Assembly (NCBI GenBank): GCA_002050125.1
Contig: MWTA01000085.1
Location: 1 to 63,695, forward strand
DNA length: 63,695 nucleotides
From: Anaerolineae bacterium UTCFX2
GTDB lineage: Bacteria > Chloroflexota > Anaerolineae > Anaerolineales > UBA4823
Direction: 5' to 3'
In this document: positions 41,974 through 50,184 of the stretch, piece by piece
Numbering within the stretch: position 1 is the stretch's first letter
How the letters are laid out: each line of letters opens with the position of its first letter
The notes under the pieces: model-generated
What the model saw: the letters and a program-made list of their open reading frames with translations, nothing else
The model's database searches: none
Told to the model about the DNA's origin: nothing
Position numbers and translations under genes: made by a program

Positions 41974-43530
41974 TCAGCGCTGGATCAGGTTGATATCCGA
42001 ATTGCCGGCATAGGCTTCGACCTTTTTGCTGCCGCGGATCAGATAACCGTCGTACTCTTTGCCCAAACCGCTCGACACCCAGCCGTCCAAGATGAAGGGA
42101 ATATCCTGGTCCGCAGTAATCCACTCGCCATTATACTTCCTTGCCAGGTGCAGGTGCGTCCCGCTTGAGACGCCGCCTTCGCACGATGCGTGACCGACCC
42201 TCTCGCCAGCTTTCAGGTATGTACCCGGCTGCACCCGACCTTCAGTCGCCACGTGCATGTAGAGGATCACCCAGCCGGTCTGCTCCAGCCCGTCGCCGTC
42301 CAACTCCTGGATCACCGCGCCGTCGCCCGCTCGCAGGATCGTTCCATCCGCCACCGCCGCCACCCAGGCGTCATTGGGCACACACCCCAGCGCCTCTCCG
42401 GGCGGAGCGAAGTCCAGCGCAGCCCAGGCTGAACCGTCGCCCCAACCGCCGTGCGGTCCGCCGGTAAAAGACCACACCACGTCCGGCTCAAAGGGCAGCT
42501 GAAACGTCGGCTGAAACAAGCTGGCGGGCATCAGCGGCTCAAAAGCAAAGTCGAAGGGATAACCGAACAGTTTGTCGAAGGTCGCAAACAGCCCCTCCGG
42601 CGAGACGGCTTGTTCCCACTTCACCCGGTCGAACAGCAGCGCAAACATCTGCTGCACCCCGGCGGTGCCGGCGTTGATGGTGGGGTCGATCGGCACCACG
42701 TCGCCGTCGCTGAGCAGCCAGGTCGCCGCCCCCCCGACCCGCCACAGGTAATAGCCGCGGTTCAGGTTGTTCGCAGCCCAATTGAGCTGCCGGTACAGCC
42801 CTTTGCGTTGGGGGTCTTGCCAGCCAATCGGATACTCGCGCGTAGATTTCTTGGGGCTTTTCTCGGACACCCAGCCGCTCTGGTATTCGAGCACCGCCAG
42901 CAGCAGGCGCGGGTTCACCGAGTAATCCTGCGCCACGCGCTTCAAGATTTCAACGCCGCTCCACGAGACCTCGTCAAGTTCCTCTTTGTAGGTAGAGAGG
43001 TACCCGGCTTGTTTGCTCACAAATTCGTCCACGTCGAACAACGCGCTGTAGGGTCCGTTGACCAGTTCCGAATCGGGGATGATCTTGAAAGCGGGTCCCG
43101 GGTTTTGCGGGGTTGGGGCGGGGACGTGCAGCGCCTGCCCGACCTCCAGTACGTTCGGGTCGATTAACTCGTTGGCGGCGACGATCTGCTCCAGGCTGAC
43201 GCCGTACTGGGAGGCGATCGACCCCAGCGTATCGCCCGGCTCCACGACGTAAGTGTCCGGCTCCTTGCGGATCGCCGGAAGCGGGTGCGGGTTGTCGGGG
43301 GTAGGGGTTACGATCGGCGCGCCGGGTGATCGTTTAGGAACCAGCCCCCAGGTCGGCTCGATTTGCGCGGCTTGGGTCGCCGCGCCCGGCGCCGAATTTT
43401 TCCCCGAGATGGACCAGAAGGAGGGCGAACTGCTGCCCAGGCTGCGGGCGCACGCTAGGCTGCTCAACAACAGCGCGGCCAGCACAGACCAGAGCCGCCT
43501 GTCAGGGGTTGTAGAACGCGGGTACTTCAT
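41974..43530 (-). CDS. Lipoprotein with LysM domain, lysozyme-like middle region and M23 peptidase domain (paralog 3)
   Basis: 518 residues. The lipobox is LSSLAC (Cys 27). The LysM domain lies at about 90-145 (YVVEPGDTLGSIASQYGVSLEQIVAANEL). The middle region contains NPRLLLAVLEYQSGW and RKGLYRQLNWAANNLNRGYY, shared with the two other paralogs. The M23 domain has GGPHGGWG...ALDFAPPG, the loop QELDGDGLEQTGW and GTHLHLARKYNGEW. It is the first gene of the triplet and 90 nt separate it from paralog 2. Its M23 motif is complete, so it is probably an active wall endopeptidase attached to the outside of the membrane. Confidence 0.86.
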   Translation of the reverse strand: MKYPRSTTPDRRLWSVLAALLLSSLACARSLGSSSPSFWSISGKNSAPGAATQAAQIEPTWGLVPKRSPGAPIVTPTPDNPHPLPAIRKEPDTYVVEPGDTLGSIASQYGVSLEQIVAANELIDPNVLEVGQALHVPAPTPQNPGPAFKIIPDSELVNGPYSALFDVDEFVSKQAGYLSTYKEELDEVSWSGVEILKRVAQDYSVNPRLLLAVLEYQSGWVSEKSPKKSTREYPIGWQDPQRKGLYRQLNWAANNLNRGYYLWRVGGAATWLLSDGDVVPIDPTINAGTAGVQQMFALLFDRVKWEQAVSPEGLFATFDKLFGYPFDFAFEPLMPASLFQPTFQLPFEPDVVWSFTGGPHGGWGDGSAWAALDFAPPGEALGCVPNDAWVAAVADGTILRAGDGAVIQELDGDGLEQTGWVILYMHVATEGRVQPGTYLKAGERVGHASCEGGVSSGTHLHLARKYNGEWITADQDIPFILDGWVSSGLGKEYDGYLIRGSKKVEAYAGNSDINLIQR

Positions 43531-43712
43531 CTTCGCTATTGCGTTGCAAGAATTCTACCATGCAGCAAGACGTTTGAACGCCCCCGCTCTTTTACAGTAT
43601 GAAGGCTTAACCGCCTGAGCCGCCCGGCTGCGGACGGCTCTTCAAGGTTCGCACAAATATGCAAGCGCCCAGTTTTGGCGCGTGCGGTCTCCGGTTTTCC
43701 GGCTGCCGCGCC

Positions 43713-44210
43713 TTATTCGGCGGGAACGCCGGAGGCGATGTTGCGGCTGCGCTCGATCGACTGCAGCGCCAGGTAGCGGTCGCCATACTTCTCGATGTTG
43801 CGCACTTCATCGTCGTACTGGTTGTAGTGGCGTTCCTCATCCCCAACCAGCGCTTCGAACACCTGCTTCGAAATGGCATCGTTGTTGACGGAGCATTCGT
43901 TCGCCCAGCGGTTGTAATCGCGCGTGCTGGCTTCTTCCATCGCGCGCGCCTTGACCAGCATCGCCTCCACATCCTGGATCGTTTCAGTTGGAGCAGCGAC
44001 CTCCATCACCACGTCGCCCCCCAGGAAGAGGATGCGCTCCGCCAGCGTTTCGACGTGCCCCATCTCTTCGATCGCGGTGCGCTTGAACAGCCCCGCCAGC
44101 AGGTCGAAGCCCTGATCGTCGCAGTGAAAGTGGAAATACATGTATTGGTGGACTGCCTGCAGCTCGTCCCGCACGGCTTTATTTAACAGTTCGATGCTTT
44201 TCTCGTGCAT
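43713..44210 (-). CDS. Bacterioferritin-like ferritin
   Basis: 165 residues from ATG 44210 with GGAGGG four bases upstream; the earlier ATG 44222 lies inside the ribosome site. It is a four-helix ferritin with a di-iron ferroxidase site: Glu in VRDELQAVHQYMYFH, ExxH in AIEEMGHVETLAERILFLGG, and ExxH in VGDEERHYNQYDDEV. The Met of EEMGH corresponds to the heme ligand Met52 of E. coli Bfr, so heme binding is possible. It stores iron and removes peroxide. A TGGTATAAT box lies upstream. Confidence 0.88.
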   Translation of the reverse strand: MHEKSIELLNKAVRDELQAVHQYMYFHFHCDDQGFDLLAGLFKRTAIEEMGHVETLAERILFLGGDVVMEVAAPTETIQDVEAMLVKARAMEEASTRDYNRWANECSVNNDAISKQVFEALVGDEERHYNQYDDEVRNIEKYGDRYLALQSIERSRNIASGVPAE

Positions 44211-44249
44211 ATTACCCTCCATACCTCAGTTTCGTTGTGATTTTCTACG

Positions 44250-44258
44250 ATTATACCA
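44250..44258 (-). promoter_or_regulatory. Extended -10 promoter (TGGTATAAT) of the bacterioferritin gene
   Basis: TGG plus TATAAT on the minus strand, no -35. The predicted leader is about 33 nt. No Fur-box-like palindrome was found around it. Confidence 0.5.
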
Positions 44259-44398
44259 TCGCCGGGTAGCGCGGATTTTGGAGACTGTTGGGGTTGGGTG
44301 GTGTGAACGGCTTGGACGAGGTAAAACTTCGAGAAACCCCCGAATCCCCCGCGCCAGGGGCGCGCTGCGGTGGGGCCGCTTGCATCGGAAAGTAACTA

Positions 44399-45808
44399 TC
44401 ATTGAGTTAGCGCTTTGCCATAAATAGGAACGCCAAAGAAAGAGGATAGACTATCAATCACTTCTACATAGCTTGGCAGCGATGTACCTGTTCTACTATA
44501 TTCCCACATCTCACCTCTCCAAACAACTAACCTAAATCCTTCTAGATGTAATGTTTCGAGCTTTTGTTCATCTCGAATTCGACCAGAAACACAAAGATTG
44601 CCATCTCGCTGACAATCCATACCATTTCTCACAGTCCAAAGGTCATTGGCGGCTGATATTTCGTGTTTGCCATACATCAGCACAGTCTTTGTTGATGTAA
44701 CATATTTATTGGCGGCTTCTCTTATTGAAAGCTTCAAAACCCTATCCTGAATATCTCGCACAGTAAATCCATTTTTAAAGGCTACTTTAATATATCTATC
44801 GCCGCTCCGCCCTCCAAGAGCATCCACTTGGATAATGTGATAAGAAAGAAGAATCAATGAAACATATAAAAATATTTTCCTTGAAAGGTATCTATCCAAA
44901 ATGAAAATAACTGAAGGAATCATGGGCAACAAATATTCAGGCTCATCGGGCAAGAACAAGAATAACACAGCCCAAACAAGGATATTAGTAATGTGAAAGA
45001 GAAAAAACGAGGTGAAGTTCTTATTGATTATGATTTGTTGAATTATTACGGCAAAACACACCATTAATACCAGACTCTGAACAATACCAAAAAGTCGAAG
45101 AAAGTTATAGCCCGTTATTAGAATCATTGTCTGTTGATCGAGTTTAATACTTCCATACGGAATTGAAATCCCGTATTTAAATAGAGCGGGAGAATATGCG
45201 ATAACTCCACTTATGAACGAAATCAGGAGAATCTGGAACACCTGAAAAGACTTTTTTGTTTCGATATAGGTGTATATTGTTGCTGGGATTACAAAAAGGG
45301 CAGAAGTTGGACGAAAACCACATGCGATTCCGATGAGTAAACCCGCTACTACCCATCTGTGTTCTATTAGGCATACATATGCCCATATAAGAAGAGCAAG
45401 CGCAGGCAAATAATCCATAGTCGATGTGGCGTTTTTAACCATTACTGGAAGAAACATAAAAGAGAACAATGTTATTTTGGGATGGCGAAACACCCCTTTT
45501 TCGCTTAGACGAATCAGAGCCATAAAAATCATGATGCCGAATAGAAGTGGCAATAAATTTGAAAGATACCATTGCCCAATATTTACCAGGGGTGTGACCG
45601 TCACTTCAAAGAGTGGAAAACCCGTTGATCGAGAACGCACATATTGCCTTGTTAAGTAAATGGTTTTAGCGGCTTTTGCAACACTCCATGCGTCCCCGTC
45701 GCTACCATAACCTAGCCAAGTGAGTGGCATAACACTAATTATCCAAGAGAGCAATACTATGTATGCAGTTTTTCTTTCCACAGTTTTATTCTCCGATGTT
45801 ATGTGCAT
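44399..45808 (-). CDS. AT-rich multi-pass membrane protein, GT-C glycosyltransferase-like
   Basis: 469 residues with about ten membrane helices and a final soluble part of about 120 residues. The first outside loop carries YGSDGDAWSVAKAAK, an acidic DGD motif in the place where GT-C (GT39/GT83-type) transferases bind a lipid-linked sugar. A helix-rich core follows, with FRPTSALFVIPATIYTY. No specific family is certain. Base composition is clearly lower in G+C and codons end more in A/T than in every neighbour, which indicates recent acquisition. A TATAAT box lies at 45836-45841. The 188-nt flank to the Bfr gene has no gene. Confidence 0.6.
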   Translation of the reverse strand: MHITSENKTVERKTAYIVLLSWIISVMPLTWLGYGSDGDAWSVAKAAKTIYLTRQYVRSRSTGFPLFEVTVTPLVNIGQWYLSNLLPLLFGIMIFMALIRLSEKGVFRHPKITLFSFMFLPVMVKNATSTMDYLPALALLIWAYVCLIEHRWVVAGLLIGIACGFRPTSALFVIPATIYTYIETKKSFQVFQILLISFISGVIAYSPALFKYGISIPYGSIKLDQQTMILITGYNFLRLFGIVQSLVLMVCFAVIIQQIIINKNFTSFFLFHITNILVWAVLFLFLPDEPEYLLPMIPSVIFILDRYLSRKIFLYVSLILLSYHIIQVDALGGRSGDRYIKVAFKNGFTVRDIQDRVLKLSIREAANKYVTSTKTVLMYGKHEISAANDLWTVRNGMDCQRDGNLCVSGRIRDEQKLETLHLEGFRLVVWRGEMWEYSRTGTSLPSYVEVIDSLSSFFGVPIYGKALTQ

Positions 45809-45835
45809 AGCCCAAAAGAGGCTATCCCAATATTA

Positions 45836-45841
45836 ATTATA
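45836..45841 (-). promoter_or_regulatory. Candidate -10 box of the AT-rich membrane protein gene
   Basis: TATAAT on the minus strand, about 28 nt upstream of ATG 45808. No TG extension or -35 match. Confidence 0.3.
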
Positions 45842-45978
45842 CCGACTTCTGCTTTACCCCCACCAACACATTCGAGAGGTCTTGACGCCACACCAATATT
45901 GTGCGCCCTTAAGCGGCGATTTTCACGCGGCTGCCTTGTAAAGCGGCTCCAACGAAAGCCAGGCACCCCCGAGCCGGG

Positions 45979-46422
45979 CTAGCGTGTCAGCCTGACGAGG
46001 ACTTCGAGCTCGCCTGAATTGTCGGCGAGGTCTGTGTCGTTGATGCGCAGAAAGAGCGTTCCCGACTCGCTGACGGTATGATCGTATTCGCGCCCGACGA
46101 GGAACGGATTGGCGTCCCCAATGCGCCCAATGAGCGCCGCGTGCGACACGGCTTCCATCACGTTGCAGCGACAGAGCGGGTCGCCTCCGGATCCAGCCGC
46201 GTCGTAAGAGCCGCCGAGCCAGGGAGACCACTCCCCCTCGATGTGTCTGATCCGCAGGCGGTCGCCAGCCCGAACCGTTATTCCGGTCGACTGCCATCCT
46301 TCGCTGGCTTGGACTTGCACGACGCCGCTTTCTTCCGCCGCGGATCGGAAGGGAAGCAGGCACGCCATCAGCATGAGCACGACAGCGGCGAGGGGAAACA
46401 TTCTGCGAATTTTTGGGTTCAT
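45979..46422 (-). CDS. Secreted protein with LecA (PA-IL)-like galactophilic lectin fold
   Basis: 147 residues. A signal peptide covers about 1-30. The mature part follows the PA-IL/LecA pattern: VQVQASEGWQSTGITVRAGDRLRI at the start, HAALIGRIGDANPFLVG in the middle, and GTLFLRINDTDLADNSGELEVLV at the end. In LecA the last segment supplies Asp and Asn ligands for the calcium that binds galactose; here NDTDLADNSGE keeps acidic residues and the Asn. It also contains a CysArgCys pair. A sugar-binding role is inferred. No enzyme domain is fused to it, and the gene is separated from its neighbours by 64 and 170 nt. Confidence 0.6.
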   Translation of the reverse strand: MNPKIRRMFPLAAVVLMLMACLLPFRSAAEESGVVQVQASEGWQSTGITVRAGDRLRIRHIEGEWSPWLGGSYDAAGSGGDPLCRCNVMEAVSHAALIGRIGDANPFLVGREYDHTVSESGTLFLRINDTDLADNSGELEVLVRLTR

Positions 46423-46485
46423 GCGCGTTTTCCGGCTGCGATTCGGTTCAAGAGGCTTGGCGGCGCGCCTCAGCGCAGCGGGCGG

Positions 46486-47211
46486 TTAGGGGCAGGAGTA
46501 CAGGATGCCGGACAAGGCGTCGAACGGCGCGGTGCAGTAGAGGTCCAGCGTGTCGAACGCGAACGCCCCGGCTACCACGCAGCAGAGCACCACCAGAATC
46601 ACCCCGCAGCCGATAAAAAGCCAGGTGCGCGACTTGCGCGGCGCCGGTTCTTCGGGCGCCATTTGATAAGCCGCCTCAGGCTGACCGTACATCTCTGACG
46701 GACCCGGGGGGACGTTGCCGCTGTACATCGGCGCGGGCGCTGGCGGCGGGTAAGCCGGCTGCGGCGGGGGGTAATAACCCGGCTGCTGCGGCGGCGGTTG
46801 CTGCTGGTAGCCGTAATCCATTGGCTCGACCCGGTAAGTTTCGCGCGGGTCGGCTGGCTGAGTCTGCGGGGCAGCCCCGCTCACCAGGGTCGCATTCGGG
46901 TCAAAACCCAGCACTTCATATTCCAGGGTGATCTTTTCCCCCAACATGATCGTTTCGCCCGGACGCAGCATGTGCGGTCCGATCAAGCGTTGGCTATCCA
47001 CAAACGTGCCATTGGTCGAGCCCAGATCTTCGATCACGTATGCGCCCGATTGGAGCGTCAGCCGGGCGTGCTTGCGGGAGACCTCCGCGTCGTTGATCAC
47101 GATCCGGTTGGTGATATCCCGTCCGATCGTCAGTTCATCCTGCACAAGCTCGAAAATCTTGCCTGGATTAGGACCTTTGTGCATCACCAATTGATAGGTT
47201 TGTGAAGCCAT
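46486..47211 (-). CDS. FHA-domain protein with C-terminal membrane helix
   Basis: 241 residues. The FHA domain (residues 5-100) has the phosphothreonine-binding residues: TIGRDITNRIVINDAEVSRKHARL and LGSTNGTFVDSQRL. It is followed by a Pro/Tyr/Gln-rich linker (about 120-195) and one membrane helix near the C terminus (about 200-225). FHA domains read Ser/Thr kinase signals. No kinase or phosphatase gene is next to it, although a SpoIIE-type phosphatase is encoded at 23605-25224. The orientation suggests a cytoplasmic FHA domain. GGAGG precedes ATG 47211. Confidence 0.85.
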   Translation of the reverse strand: MASQTYQLVMHKGPNPGKIFELVQDELTIGRDITNRIVINDAEVSRKHARLTLQSGAYVIEDLGSTNGTFVDSQRLIGPHMLRPGETIMLGEKITLEYEVLGFDPNATLVSGAAPQTQPADPRETYRVEPMDYGYQQQPPPQQPGYYPPPQPAYPPPAPAPMYSGNVPPGPSEMYGQPEAAYQMAPEEPAPRKSRTWLFIGCGVILVVLCCVVAGAFAFDTLDLYCTAPFDALSGILYSCP

Positions 47212-47288
47212 CTGGTTGCCTCCTGATCATATCTGCAATATAGTGTAATGATTTTTACCTCAACTGTCAAACCGAATTTAGCTCGACC

Positions 47289-49235
47289 TTATGGCTTCGC
47301 CGCCCGCGGCAGGAAGGTCAGATCCACGTCGACATAGATTGCGGCGGCGCGCGTCTGTGGAACGCCGCAGGCGTTCGTGGCGGTCAGGGTCACCGGGTAG
47401 GCGCCGCGCAGGTTGTACGCGTGGTTGACAAATGCGTCCGAAGCGCTCTCGCCGTCCCCGAAATCCCATTGAAAGCTGATAGGCGGCTCTCCCCCGCTGA
47501 CCGTCGCGCTGAAGTACACCGTCTCGCCCAACTCGGGCAGCGGGTTGGACGCCAGCAGGGTCGTTTCGCGCACGAAGGCGCAGTAGGTGAGTTCGCCGTT
47601 CAGCGCCAGGGTTCCGCCATCCGCCAGGGTCACCCCGGTGAAATCCTGACCGAGGTAGTCTTGAGCGCGCATGCGGATCGTGTAGCTCCCAGCCGGCAGC
47701 GCCAGCGAGTAGCGCCCGTCGGCGCCGGTGGTTGCCGACCGCGCCAGCGCGCCGTCCCGCCAGGCTTCCACGCGCGCCCCCTGGATCGGCGCGGCAGACG
47801 CGGCGTCGGTCAGCGTGCCGGAAATGCGCCCGAGCAGACAGCCCATATGGGCAAAAGTAGCCAGGGCGGCTTTCGCAAATTCGGTGTAATAGGCGAAATT
47901 GAGCGTTTCGAGCTTATCGCCGGTTTGGTGATAGAAAGGAGTATGGTCGTCCCAATCTTCGATTGCCAGAATTGCCGGGTAGTTGTAGTACCAGAAGGAG
48001 GAATGGTCACTAAAGGTCTTGCCGTCCTGCATGATCCGCGGGGTGAGCGCCAGCCCGTAAGCCTGCACGGCGTCCTTGAACAGATTCGCGATTGTCAGGT
48101 CGCCCGAGTTCCCCGGGCGGGTGTGCAGCTCGAAGCGCGGGGTGCTAGCGGGCGTGCTGTAACCGAGCATATCGATGTTGAGCACCCCGCGCACGTCCTC
48201 GCGGGCGCTGAAGACATCTGCGGCATAAGCCTGGCTGCCAATCATTCCCTGCTCTTCGCCGGTAAAGAGGGCGTAGCGCAGCGTGCAGCCGAAACCGTAC
48301 TGAGACAGGATCTCGGCGATCCGCAGCAGCGCCGCCGAACCGCTGGCGTTATCGTCCGCCCCGGGCGCATAATTATTAGGGCTGCCGTTGACGAATGAAG
48401 TCGAATCCAGATGGGCGGTCAGCAGTACGATCCGCTCCGGATGGGTCAGCCCAACTTGCTGGGCGAGCACGTTCCGCTTTTCATAGCCCGCGATGGGGTA
48501 ATAGTCGTACCAGGTTGTCAGCCCGAGCGATTGGAAACGTTCATACGCGTAGCGCGTCGCTTTGTTGAGCGGGGTGGTCGTATAGGTGTAGCGTGTCAAG
48601 ATCGTGTATGGCTGACCATCGACCTGCACCGGATGTTCGCCGCTCAGCCCGCCGACCAGGTCGTACAGGTCGCTAGACTTAAGCTGGCTGACCATTTCCT
48701 GCACCAGCGTGCTGGGCGTGATCGCCGCCGGCATCGCCGCGGTCCTGGGTTGGGCGGGGGGGACAATGCGCGGGCGTTCGACCAGCGGCGTCAGGTCCAG
48801 ACCGAGCGCCGCGAGGACGCCGTTTTGTTCGACCGTTCCGCGCGCCAGCCCGAAACTGCCTTCCACCAGCAGCAGGTCCGCGGCGCTGCCGGCTTTTTCG
48901 AGGTTTGAGGCTGATCCATACAGCAGCGTATAGCCCGACGAGGCGATTTGCGGATCCAGGATCGTCACCACAAAGCCCTGCCCGGTCAGCGCCTGGATTG
49001 CCAGCAGGTCAGCCGCTGCGAGCAGGTACGGCTGGCTTTCGGCGCTGTAAAGCTGCTCGTAGAGCGGCAGATCCAGCGCGATCAGCGCGGCAATCGCCGC
49101 CTCGCCGCCCGGGTCGATGCGCACGAGCACCATGTCTCTTTTCGCGACCGGGGGCGTCTGGAGTTGACTCGCCGCCAGGGGGGATAGCAGCAAGGTTATG
49201 CCAAGCAAGGCGTTGCCAATAATGTTAATTTTCAT
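47289..49235 (-). CDS. Secreted M28 aminopeptidase with CarboxypepD-regulatory-like and PKD domains
   Basis: 648 residues from ATG 49235 (AAGGAG seven bases upstream); TTG 49250 is rejected. A signal peptide covers about 1-28. An unassigned N-terminal region leads to the M28 catalytic domain, with zinc ligands in LTAHLDSTSF, GADDNASGSAALL, FTGEEQGMIGS, LNIDMLGYS and FSDHSSFW. It is followed by a CarboxypepD_reg-like module (GRISGTLTDAASAAPIQGARV) and a PKD domain (ISFQWDFGDGESASDAFVNHAY). M28 enzymes remove N-terminal amino acids from peptides outside the cell. Its start overlaps the end of lipB by 11 nt. With the M4 protease it forms an exoproteolytic set. Confidence 0.9.
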   Translation of the reverse strand: MKINIIGNALLGITLLLSPLAASQLQTPPVAKRDMVLVRIDPGGEAAIAALIALDLPLYEQLYSAESQPYLLAAADLLAIQALTGQGFVVTILDPQIASSGYTLLYGSASNLEKAGSAADLLLVEGSFGLARGTVEQNGVLAALGLDLTPLVERPRIVPPAQPRTAAMPAAITPSTLVQEMVSQLKSSDLYDLVGGLSGEHPVQVDGQPYTILTRYTYTTTPLNKATRYAYERFQSLGLTTWYDYYPIAGYEKRNVLAQQVGLTHPERIVLLTAHLDSTSFVNGSPNNYAPGADDNASGSAALLRIAEILSQYGFGCTLRYALFTGEEQGMIGSQAYAADVFSAREDVRGVLNIDMLGYSTPASTPRFELHTRPGNSGDLTIANLFKDAVQAYGLALTPRIMQDGKTFSDHSSFWYYNYPAILAIEDWDDHTPFYHQTGDKLETLNFAYYTEFAKAALATFAHMGCLLGRISGTLTDAASAAPIQGARVEAWRDGALARSATTGADGRYSLALPAGSYTIRMRAQDYLGQDFTGVTLADGGTLALNGELTYCAFVRETTLLASNPLPELGETVYFSATVSGGEPPISFQWDFGDGESASDAFVNHAYNLRGAYPVTLTATNACGVPQTRAAAIYVDVDLTFLPRAAKP

Positions 49236-49992
49236 ATTGGGCTCCTTCAAGCCAGGCTGGTGAAAGCTTCTCTTCTACGAGCCGATAGCTGAACACCTCT
49301 GCAAACGCAGCCAGAATTGCCTCTTCCACCTGTGCGAGGGCGGGCACGGGGTCCAGTATCTCAGCCAGGCTGGCGGCTGGATAGCCCTTCAGCCCGCAAG
49401 CCACGATCCCATCCCAAAAGCGCATTTCCGGGTCAACGTTGAGGGCGAACCCGTGACGGGTTACGCCGCGCGCGTCCACTTTAACCCCAATCGCAGCGAT
49501 CTTGGCTGGCTGGGGATCCGATCCAATGCTGACCCACACGCCGGATTTGCCATTCAGCCGGGCGGCGGGCACGCCCAGCCGATCCAGCGCCCGGATCAGG
49601 GTCTCTTCGAGCCGTCTCAGGTAGCCGATGTAATCCGCGCGGGGCAAGCCTGCCGCGGTGGACGTTGTTTCGTCCTGGATCGTTCCGGCTCGAACCGGGC
49701 CCAGCGGCAGAAGCGGGTAGCCCACCACCTGTCCGGGCCCGTGATAGGTCACGTCCCCGCCGCGGTCCACCCACAGCAGCTCCACCCCCTCCCGCTGGAG
49801 CGCCTCCGCCCCCCACAGCAGATTTTCGATCTGTCCGCGCCGCCCAAACGTATAGATGTGCGGATGTTGCAGCAACAGCAAAGCCGGGCTGCGCTGCCCC
49901 GCGCCGATCAGCTTTGCCAGCCTTTCCTGAAGCTCCCAAGCGGGGCGGTACGGCACGATCCCCAGGCGGGAAACCATACAGATTTCCGTCAT
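49225..49992 (-). CDS. lipB: Lipoyl(octanoyl) transferase
   Basis: 255 residues. LipB motifs are LLLQHPHIYTFGRRGQ, WVDRGGDVTYHGPGQVVGYPLLPL, the catalytic Lys in PAKIAAIGVKVDARGVTRHGFALNV, and the acyl-thioester Cys in GIVACGLKGYPAASLAE. It transfers octanoyl from acyl carrier protein to lipoyl domains before sulfur insertion by LipA. No LipA gene lies beside it. A TATACT box 9-14 nt upstream of the ATG suggests a leaderless transcript. It overlaps the M28 peptidase start by 11 nt, so the two may share a transcript although they have nothing else in common. Confidence 0.93.
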   Translation of the reverse strand: MTEICMVSRLGIVPYRPAWELQERLAKLIGAGQRSPALLLLQHPHIYTFGRRGQIENLLWGAEALQREGVELLWVDRGGDVTYHGPGQVVGYPLLPLGPVRAGTIQDETTSTAAGLPRADYIGYLRRLEETLIRALDRLGVPAARLNGKSGVWVSIGSDPQPAKIAAIGVKVDARGVTRHGFALNVDPEMRFWDGIVACGLKGYPAASLAEILDPVPALAQVEEAILAAFAEVFSYRLVEEKLSPAWLEGAQYEN

Positions 49993-50000
49993 GATATTAA

Positions 50001-50006
50001 AGTATA
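50001..50006 (-). promoter_or_regulatory. Candidate -10 box of lipB close to its start codon
   Basis: TATACT on the minus strand with only eight bases to ATG 49992, so transcription would begin at or next to the start codon. No -35 match is seen. Confidence 0.35.
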
Positions 50007-50184
50007 ACCCACCCTAAGACAAGCGCAGCCCTGGCTTATCCGCGGCGCGCCGCGCGATTAATACATCGCTCATATTAAACGTTGATACGATTCCAACACA
50101 GCCTTTTTATAATTCAGCTTGCCAATGGTCGTGCAATCTGCACGCTTTTTGGATCGTACTTATTGTTAAAACGGAGCATAATAT

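Noticed and set aside
43613-43642. GAGCCG...CGGCTC hairpin downstream of the bacterioferritin gene
   Set aside because: Paired arms are present but no T-run follows on either strand, so terminator function is unsupported.
44223-45978. Insertion sequence or transposon carrying the AT-rich gene
   Set aside because: No transposase, no clear terminal inverted repeats and no target duplication could be identified; only composition suggests transfer.
50040-50184. CIRCE element upstream of clpB
   Set aside because: I looked for TTAGCACTC-N9-GAGTGCTAA; no matching palindrome is present.
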